A DNA stretch of 11,855 nucleotides from an uncultured Planctomycetaceae bacterium (GTDB taxonomy: Bacteria > Planctomycetota > Planctomycetia > Planctomycetales > Planctomycetaceae). The notes below the pieces were generated by a model, which had not been told where the DNA came from, did no database searches, and saw nothing but the letters and a program-made list of their open reading frames with translations. This document shows positions 7,201 to 11,855 of the stretch, piece after piece. Where the stretch lies: assembly GCA_903921605.1 (NCBI GenBank), contig CAIXQV010001267.1:1-11855 (forward strand). Direction: 5' to 3'. The position numbers and the translations under genes are program-made. Position 1 is the first letter of the stretch, and every line of letters begins with the position of its first letter.

Positions 7201-8998
7201 CAACTGGGATCGACAACGAATTTCGATTTATCCGCTTGATCTTGAAGAGGTTTTGAAGAAGAAGGGTGACCCGTGGCTCTATGTGACATCGATTCCACCG
7301 TTGAAAGCTGTGCGAGGTTCCGAGCTGTTTCATCAGTTCCAGGCATTGACGAGTTTTGACAATGTCGAATACACGCTTGAGTCTCCGGTCGCCGGGCTGT
7401 CGCTTTCCCCACAGGGCGAACTGCGTTGGAAAGTTCCGATCGACTTCAAGCCGGAATCCGCAAGTCTGGTCGTGCGCGCCTTCGCCGACGATGTTGAGAC
7501 CTTCGTTACATTTGAAGTGGCGGTTGAGAATTCGCCGGAACAGAAGGCCCCTCCGACGGAGAAACAAGCCATCGCCCCAATGGATCTGAAGACTCCTCGT
7601 AAGGAGCGTCCTTTTATTGCAAAGCGTGAGAAGCCTGACATCGTCGTCATTCTCGCTGAAAGCCTGCATTGGCCATTGCCAGCGCGGAACACGAGCAACC
7701 CCGAATTGCCAGGAATTGAGTTCCTGATGCGGGAAGGTGTCACCTTCAACAACGCCTTCGTTGCGGCAACTGTTCCCACGGCGGCCCGAGCCACAATCCT
7801 GACCGGCCAATGGCCGTGGCGTCTGGAAGGAGCAGCCAACTACATGGGAATGCTTCCGGAATCGGCTCCGACATTCATAGAGACCCTCCGCAATGCCGGC
7901 TACTACACAGGCTATAAAGGAATTCATTGGTCGCCCGGCCAAAAAGATCCGAGCCTACGTAAGCCAGTCGGTGACTACGACATGACAGGACACAATCAGT
8001 GGACGCCGAGCCGACGGCAGGCACAGTTATTCTGGTTCCCCGAATTCATGCCCGAACTTTTGAGAGCAAATCAGAGTGGTTCACTGACCGGCGACAATCT
8101 GGAGGTCCCAAAGCACTTGCCAGACGCAAAGGTGGTTCGCGGCGACATTGAGGCTTACCACCAGGAAATCAGTTTGTTTGACCGAAGTATATCCAACACC
8201 CTCTCGCGACTGCGCAAAGCTGAATCGCTCGAAAACTCTGTGGTCATTGTGACCAGCATTTTTGGAGCACGGCTGCCCCGCGGTCGAGGAAACCATTACG
8301 ACTTCGGCACGCATGTGCCTCTTATTGTTTATTGGCCCGGCAGGATAAAACCAGGAACGGTTATTGACGAGTTTGTCAGCCTTGCTGATCTTGCTCCGAC
8401 CATTTACGACATTACAGGAATTACGCCACCCAATGAACTCTCCGGTCATTCGTTGCTGCCACTCATTGATGGCGGTGACACAACGGATCGATCATTTGTC
8501 ATTCATGGTCGTGAACGAAACATGCCGGGGCAGGAAGGCACTGATATGGGCGGCTATCCGACTCGTGCCATTCGCACAGAAGACTTCCTGTATATTCACA
8601 ACTTTGCGCCTGATCGCTGGCCAATGGGAACGCCAGACGAATCAAAAGCTGCCATCCCGGGCTCCTGCCTCAGCGACTGCATCGACACGTCCACAAAGAG
8701 GTACATGTATGAGAATCGCGATCTGGATCAGCGACATAGAGAACTCTTCGACCTCTCATTCGGAAAACGCCCCGCCGAGGAGTTGTATGATCTGCGATCC
8801 GATCCTGAGCAAATTCTGAACGTCGCGACCAATCCTTCCTATTCGGAGCAAATGAAAACTCTCCGTGAGAAACTCTTTAAGCAGTTGAGAGATTCCAATG
8901 ACCCCCGAGTGACGAACGAGGGACCGAATTTTGATGCGTTTGAATACACGGGTTGGAGGCCACCCGTTCTGGAAGAGAAAAACGAACTCTCAAAGTAA
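4217..8998 (+). CDS. Membrane-anchored fusion: two FGE-like domains, propeller/Ig region and degenerate SGSH-type sulfatase domain
   Basis: This 1593-residue exported protein has an unusual architecture. Residues 13-27 (SVTVLLLTTIFLYNM) form an uncleaved signal anchor. Residues 76-358 and 385-663 are two FGE-sulfatase (SUMF1-like) domains, each with NSxGM, HEVTVGQF or CEVTVGQF, RLPTEAEWEYACRA and DMTGNV-EWCSDWF. Residues ~690-1018 look like a beta-propeller (VVLDITTGKVVHEV). Residues 1019-1108 resemble a planctomycete Ig-like domain (YVTSIPPLKAVRG). Residues 1139-1585 are a sulfatase domain closest to heparan N-sulfatase types (IHGRERNMPG, TRAIRTEDFLYIHNF). The key sites look lost. CxPxR-LTG is replaced by TVPTAARATILTG (1185-1197), with no Cys or Ser at the formylglycine position; the N-terminal DD is E1148/S1149; and the TSD(N/H)G metal motif is TSIFG (I1348, F1349). 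FGE1 has a single C336 shifted by two positions in its last motif and FGE2 has none. The frame is intact, so a binding or structural role is more likely than sulfatase catalysis. Confidence 0.95.
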   Translation: MNDPKIRSFAAPASVTVLLLTTIFLYNMERPKPDSGKLLQRPEANLRVDEKATPATDSAIASVGAELPTSTETIVTNSIGMQLIRIPIGEFWMGSPASESGRWEGEHRHRVGITKSFYMGIHEVTVGQFQQFVNATTYRTAAQNERKGGFGFDLSRSPVRGRYDRLFNWTSTGYEQTQQHPVANLTWDDANAFLEWLSREESVRYRLPTEAEWEYACRAGTDATFQNGSSSDEITSIANVADLSLKTAGVDVNKDPGFTFAATDDGHVFTAPVRSFPKNAFGLYDMTGNVCEWCSDWFQENYYLESPAVDPQGPDKGVFRVLRGSGWQGSARHSRCANRARFEPDFRADFLGLRVVREEFPTIAETSVLPLKPVPISDASQRFTNSVGMNIAHLSPGEFLIATGWGKGRTKREHSVQISRPFFLGTCEVTVGQFHRFVTETGYKTTAETDELGGHGYDDKRRSIYDKSFNWMNPGFRQSDQHPVTNLTRMDVEAYLHWLRAKESRQYRLPTEAEWEYACRANAELKGPQEGEANADDRAFFEGRLHHDSSGDRSGASASFNDGYVYTAPVGRYRSNGFGLFDMTGNVSEWCSDWFSEQSYHITPFSGPVGPPINDPVGPPLGTERVVRGGSWRWSAFKAQKPQRSHQEPSFRSSDLGFRIALDAPVEAKSESGDQMAGTAPNVVTEPAADKIQPEGSLANPVIVRLNEPWTHFSVGGSGRYFVFDKPNAESLVVLDITTGKVVHEVKPVLNDVMFAAGAEALFVARPAQGTLERIKLGSFTREKLSGLPVKSPPYALKIGTNAVSPLFIACESDACIIDGQTLDRIGDAIGARGQHGYDFLLSADGQTAIGIVTGASPVSWQRMIVGEPGTQSFGSSSSYGSNWGRPTADGSLILIEKQECDRNLRRIAMGLFEKDRLLPTVDPRYFLAVRFDSGRVQCQICNVADRRTICTINDFEDMELTENTQEHLSIQKRLKEDEDSSFWFLPDLKLFVTLNWDRQRISIYPLDLEEVLKKKGDPWLYVTSIPPLKAVRGSELFHQFQALTSFDNVEYTLESPVAGLSLSPQGELRWKVPIDFKPESASLVVRAFADDVETFVTFEVAVENSPEQKAPPTEKQAIAPMDLKTPRKERPFIAKREKPDIVVILAESLHWPLPARNTSNPELPGIEFLMREGVTFNNAFVAATVPTAARATILTGQWPWRLEGAANYMGMLPESAPTFIETLRNAGYYTGYKGIHWSPGQKDPSLRKPVGDYDMTGHNQWTPSRRQAQLFWFPEFMPELLRANQSGSLTGDNLEVPKHLPDAKVVRGDIEAYHQEISLFDRSISNTLSRLRKAESLENSVVIVTSIFGARLPRGRGNHYDFGTHVPLIVYWPGRIKPGTVIDEFVSLADLAPTIYDITGITPPNELSGHSLLPLIDGGDTTDRSFVIHGRERNMPGQEGTDMGGYPTRAIRTEDFLYIHNFAPDRWPMGTPDESKAAIPGSCLSDCIDTSTKRYMYENRDLDQRHRELFDLSFGKRPAEELYDLRSDPEQILNVATNPSYSEQMKTLREKLFKQLRDSNDPRVTNEGPNFDAFEYTGWRPPVLEEKNELSK

Positions 8999-9201
8999 TA
9001 GGCAATTTCGAGTCTTCGCGATTTTCTGTATCCCGAGTTGATTGTATCAGGCAGCGTGTCGAATCATTCGGCGACAAGTCCCTGACCTGTCGTCATATTG
9101 ACGGCCGGCAATTAACCGTTTCTTCCCGAGCGAATGAATGGAAGACCCTAATCAATCGGTAGAAGTTTTGGGAAATGTTCGTCTTCGTGGGTAACACAGG
9201 A

Positions 9202-9258
9202 CTTGCGGTTTTGCGTTAGATGCCGGTTCGTTTCACCGTACTCCGGTCACACCGCAAG
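9202..9258. repeat. Nested inverted repeat (potential stem-loop)
   Basis: CTTGCGGT at 9202-9209 is the exact reverse complement of ACCGCAAG at 9251-9258. Inside it, CGGT and ACCG flank a 7-base loop, so an extended hairpin is possible. It lies about 200 bases after the fusion gene. No T-tract follows. Confidence 0.35.
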
Positions 9259-9589
9259 ATGTTTGGAATGATACGATTTCAGTGGAGTGCTATCACGGTA
9301 GTCTGTCATTGCGCGGGTTGAAACCGGCTAGTGATTTGCGGGTCAAAATCGGCCAGGGTTTGGACGAGTGGGTAGCGTTATTTGCTGGTTTTTCTGCTGT
9401 TCTTTTCGGTGTGACCGTGTAAGAGCTACAAGAACAGTATTGCCGGTCTTGTTCGTGCCCGACTACACAAGGCAATGGCTGCAATCTCCTTCGGCCGCCG
9501 TGTTGAAGACCGACAATGTGTTCCTTGCGACAGAATAAGATAGCTATCCCTTCCGTGAGTGGCGGCTGAAGTTCGCGATCTGAAAACCA

Positions 9590-9605
9590 GTCCCCCGAAA
9601 GGGAC
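9590..9605 (+). repeat. Hairpin GTCCC-CCGAAA-GGGAC
   Basis: This is a perfect 5-bp stem with a 6-base purine-rich loop, the first of three consecutive stem-loops in 9590-9706. It could be part of a small structured RNA; sequence pairing is the only evidence. Confidence 0.35.
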
Positions 9606-9623
9606 GGCAGCAAAACAGAGACA

Positions 9624-9648
9624 TCGACAGCATGGCGTAGCATGTCGA
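9624..9648 (+). repeat. Bulged hairpin TCGACA-GC ... GC-A-TGTCGA
   Basis: A 6-bp stem (TCGACA with TGTCGA) extends by two G-C pairs past a single bulged A at 9642, closing a loop of 8 bases. It is the second of the three stem-loops that end with the terminator at 9680. Confidence 0.35.
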
Positions 9649-9679
9649 AAACCGCACGAAAGACTGGGGGAAACGAAAA

Positions 9680-9706
9680 AACGCCGAGAGGGATGCTCTC
9701 GGCGTT
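9680..9706 (-). terminator. Strong stem-loop terminator, best on the minus strand
   Basis: AACGCCGAGAG (9680-9690) and CTCTCGGCGTT (9696-9706) form a perfect, GC-rich 11-bp stem around the 5-base loop GGATG. On the minus strand the stem is followed by six T residues (A-run at 9676-9681 on the plus strand), the classic intrinsic terminator form. On the plus strand only a poor CTTTG follows, so termination there would be weaker. No recognisable minus-strand gene lies upstream of it, leaving its transcript unidentified. Confidence 0.7.
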
Positions 9707-9855
9707 CTTTGTAAACTTCCCGGTAAGCGGTAGTCCGCTGATTTTGAGAAAGTTTCCGGTAGGAACTCTCTTTAGAACCATTCGAAAAATGTCGCGTAGT
9801 TTTTGATGATGGAAGTCGTTTAAGCATAGTTGTTTATGTTTTGTTTAGTTTGGCA

Positions 9856-9886
9856 GGCCAATTGGCCGTCTGTTGGCCGTGACGGC
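9856..9886. repeat. Palindrome and adjoining hairpin
   Basis: GGCCAATTGGCC at 9856-9867 is a perfect 12-bp palindrome. It overlaps a second inverted repeat, GCCGTC (9865-9870) with GACGGC (9881-9886). Together they could form a regulator site or alternative stem-loops upstream of the PQQ pseudogene. The function is unknown. Confidence 0.35.
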
Positions 9887-10111
9887 TTACTGGCTTCCTG
9901 TTACGTCCCCCACGACTGTAAAAGATGGGTCGAATAATATAAGGCGCAAGCCACGGCGTGCCGCTCAGCACTGAAAGGGCGACATGTCTGTGAGTGACTC
10001 ATGCAATCTTCACCCTGTCAGGCTATACTACTCGCCGGCAAGCGCACTTTTATCTCCATCTGACTCGATGCACATTCCGATCGAAATCAGATTCTGTGTC
10101 AGGAAGTTCGC

Positions 10112-10329
10112 ATGTATCGCTCACGTGTTGTCCTTTTCGCTGTCTGCATAGCCTTTTCATCGGTCTGTTTCGCGGCCGACAGGCTTCAGTTCCGCGGGCC
10201 CAATGGCAGTGGCGTTACGAATGAGAGTATTACCCCGGAGAGTTAGAGTGCGGATGAAAACCTGCTTTGGCTGACGGCACGCTGTTGATCCGATCGAGCA
10301 AAACTCTCTACGCCATCGGCAGCAAGTGA
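10112..10329 (+). pseudogene. PQQ-like beta-propeller protein remnant: N-terminus joined to C-terminus
   Basis: Intact relatives are exported PQQ-repeat beta-propeller proteins of several hundred residues. The ATG at 10112 follows AGGAAG (10101-10106). It opens a good signal peptide (YRSRVVLFAVCIAFSSVCFA, cut before AD) and then the mature start RLQFRGPNGSGVTNESITPE, characteristic of these proteins. A TAG at 10244-10246 stands where relatives have Trp (PES-W-SADENLLW), a one-base change from TGG. Just after ENLLW, at about 10270, the sequence jumps in another frame to ADGTLLIRSSKTLYAIGSK and a stop at 10327-10329, which is the typical C-terminal end of the same family. The whole propeller body is therefore deleted. 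Family recognition is strong at both ends; no functional product is expected beyond a 44-residue peptide. Confidence 0.8.
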
Positions 10330-10601
10330 TCGCCTGCGGCAAGGGTTTCGCAAATTATCAATGACAGCCCGCCTTTACCATCGCGAAAACAGAAAGTCAG
10401 CTGGTGAGACTCGCTGGGGTCGAGTCAAAGATTCCAGGTGCCTCATTAACCGGTGCATCACCAGTGACTTCCATGCTCGAAGGTTTCTCCATTCATTGTG
10501 AGAACCCCCCGATGAGAACTCGCGGATGATCAGCCAAACCCATTTCTCAAGATCCTTATCCATTGTTGATTTTTTCGTTATTTTGGTGCCAGAAAGACCA
10601 C
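10330..10601. other. Intergenic spacer before the beta-helix gene
   Basis: No gene is supported here. The stretch just before the downstream start (10565-10590) is T-rich and may contain promoter elements, but I cannot point to a clear -35/-10 pair. Confidence 0.4.
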
Positions 10602-11855
10602 ATGCCAACGAATCCTTCCAGCCTGCTCGCCGCTCTGATCTGCATTACATGTATTGCACCCAGCGCATCGGCGAGCATCTTCATCGTGACGAACCTCAAG
10701 GATGCGGGGGCCGGCTCACTGCGCGCCGCAGTGGCCAGTGCCAATGAAACATCGGGGGTGGATGTAATTCGCTTCCGGGAGGATCTCAAGGGCAAAATCA
10801 AGCTTACCAGCGGTCAATTAGAGATTACGGGCCCGCTGACGATTGCGGGACCTGGCGAGACTCGGCTCACCGTGAGCGGTAGCAATGCCAGCCGAATCTT
10901 TATGATTCGACCTGAAGTCGATGTGTCTATCAAGGACCTCACCATTGCTGATGGCCGTAATATTGTTCAGGAGAGTATTTCCATACTCGTCACACGTGGC
11001 GGTGCTATCCTGAACGACGGCGGAAAACTAAATCTCTGCCGAGTAACAATGTACAACAATGTGACGATCGATAACGTCAACTCAGACGTTGTGGGCGGCG
11101 GCGCCATTGTTAATACGGGTCTTGCAATGCTGACCGCGATCAACTGCCAGTTCATCGACAACGTTGCCTTTGGCGGGAAACGTTACGCTTTTGGTGGCGC
11201 TATCGGCAACGTTACTGAATCGGTGGCGATCATTAAAGACTGTACGTTTACAGATAACCTGGCCACATCGGGTGTTACGAGTTATGGAGGGGCAATCGGC
11301 AATTTTGGAGGCAGTGAGTTGACTGTCATTGACTGCACATTTGACGAAAACGTCGCCCGCGGGATCGACTCCGGTGAGAAGGCATTTGGTGGCGCGATCG
11401 CCACTCGACCCGGAACCGTGGATGGTTCAGGGAGCCTGACGATGATCGAGAATTGTCTCCTCATCGCCAATCTCTCCATTGGTGCGATTGGTGGAGCCGG
11501 ACAGTCTGGTGCGGATGCCGGCGGGGGAGCGATCTACAACTTCAATTCGACGCTTGTCACGGCATCGAGCACCCTGCTAGAGAATGAAGCGGAGGGTGGC
11601 AGTGGCGATATCATAGGAGGTAGCGCATACGGCGGCGCGGTCCTCGCGGCGGGCACGGGCTCAAGCCTCGCGAAACAGGTAGAGATAAGGCGCTGCCAGT
11701 TCTTCGGAAATATCGCTTCTGGTGGAAGTCCGGGGAGTGAAATTGCTGGCGTAGCTCTTGGCGGTGCGCTGCACAATACCTCGTCCTGCTGGATGGACCT
11801 TCGTGAATCAACGATCTCCGGCAACTGGGCGGTTGGTGGCCAGCATGGCCAGGGC
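10602..11855 (+). CDS. Secreted right-handed parallel beta-helix repeat protein (3' end outside window)
   Basis: The frame stays open from 10602 to the window edge (418 codons), so the gene is truncated by the window. AGAAAG lies 5 bases before the ATG. Residues 1-24 form a signal peptide (LLAALICITCIAPSASA) with an Ala-x-Ala cleavage site. The mature start FIVTNLKDAGAGSLRAAV is the hallmark opening of large surface beta-helix proteins in planctomycetes and other bacteria. It is followed by helix coils ending in repeated G-G-A-(I/V/L) turns, eight of which are visible (such as GGAILND, FGGAIGNV, YGGAIGNF and GGGAIYNF). These alternate with C-x-F-x-x-N ladders (CQFIDN, CTFTDN, CTFDEN, CQFFGN). 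Such proteins act at the cell surface or outside, in adhesion or polysaccharide binding and cleavage. No catalytic motif is visible here, and the missing C-terminus probably holds an anchoring domain. Confidence 0.92.
   Translation, partial: MPTNPSSLLAALICITCIAPSASASIFIVTNLKDAGAGSLRAAVASANETSGVDVIRFREDLKGKIKLTSGQLEITGPLTIAGPGETRLTVSGSNASRIFMIRPEVDVSIKDLTIADGRNIVQESISILVTRGGAILNDGGKLNLCRVTMYNNVTIDNVNSDVVGGGAIVNTGLAMLTAINCQFIDNVAFGGKRYAFGGAIGNVTESVAIIKDCTFTDNLATSGVTSYGGAIGNFGGSELTVIDCTFDENVARGIDSGEKAFGGAIATRPGTVDGSGSLTMIENCLLIANLSIGAIGGAGQSGADAGGGAIYNFNSTLVTASSTLLENEAEGGSGDIIGGSAYGGAVLAAGTGSSLAKQVEIRRCQFFGNIASGGSPGSEIAGVALGGALHNTSSCWMDLRESTISGNWAVGGQHGQG

Larger units (their letters stand above)
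8999..10111. other. Gene-poor spacer of about 1.1 kb
   Basis: I find no coding frame with recognisable protein features on either strand. Open frames exist on the minus strand between 9293 and 9827, but they read as Arg/Pro-rich, low-conservation translations and overlap structured sequence. The region holds the inverted repeats and terminator listed separately, and its 3' end must contain the former promoter of the PQQ-propeller pseudogene. Confidence 0.55.

Noticed and set aside
7187..7942. Long minus-strand open frame (251 codons) inside the fusion gene
   Set aside because: The plus strand here encodes recognisable Ig-like and sulfatase sequence; the antisense frame has no motifs.
9293..9827. 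Two overlapping minus-strand open frames in the spacer
   Set aside because: Their translations are Arg/Pro/Ser-rich without recognisable domains and they span the terminator stem. A repeated genomic element cannot be excluded without a search.
10375..10608. Minus-strand open frame before the beta-helix gene
   Set aside because: No domain and no ribosome binding site were seen. It may be part of a dispersed intergenic repeat of this genome, which I cannot test here.
1..11855. tRNA, rRNA or CRISPR array
   Set aside because: No T-loop/anticodon arrangement, no rRNA-like blocks and no regularly spaced direct repeats were found on reading the window.

Overview
The window looks like chromosomal DNA of a planctomycete (Pirellulales/Rhodopirellula-like). 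This rests on gene content, not on a marker gene: sulfatase and FGE-like domains fused to a planctomycete-type propeller/Ig region, a PQQ-propeller protein remnant starting with a QFRGPNGSG motif, a small ParB-like HTH gene directly behind a serine recombinase, and a RelE/ParE toxin of the type common in that phylum. Gene density is low and several genes are broken.

Layout. (1) 1-1476 (+): the C-terminal part of an M28 zinc aminopeptidase with PA-like and PDZ domains. (2) 1657-2258 (-): a toxin-antitoxin operon, convergent with the peptidase. The antitoxin is intact; the toxin carries four single-base indels. (3) 2343-4188 (+): a decayed recombinase module. It contains the C-terminal end of a large serine recombinase, an ATGA-coupled HTH gene split by an in-frame stop, an intact orphan ORF with a PD-(D/E)XK-like signature, and the frameshifted tail of a second, paralogous HTH gene. 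(4) 4217-8998 (+): a 1593-residue membrane-anchored protein with two FGE-sulfatase domains, a propeller-like region, an Ig-like domain and an SGSH-type sulfatase domain, in that order. (5) 8999-10111: about 1.1 kb without a supportable gene, with several inverted repeats and one strong stem-loop terminator. (6) 10112-10329 (+): a PQQ-propeller pseudogene keeping only its two ends. (7) 10602-11855 (+): the start of a secreted right-handed beta-helix protein running off the window.

The most notable object is the 1593-residue fusion. It joins the domain class that activates sulfatases to a sulfatase, yet the key residues of both look lost: no Cys at the formylglycine position, metal-ligand acidic residues replaced, and no FGE-type Cys pair. 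The frame is nevertheless open over 4.8 kb among decayed neighbours, which suggests selection for a non-catalytic role. The other theme is that decay and recombination scars cluster here (toxin, recombinase, two HTH copies, PQQ gene).
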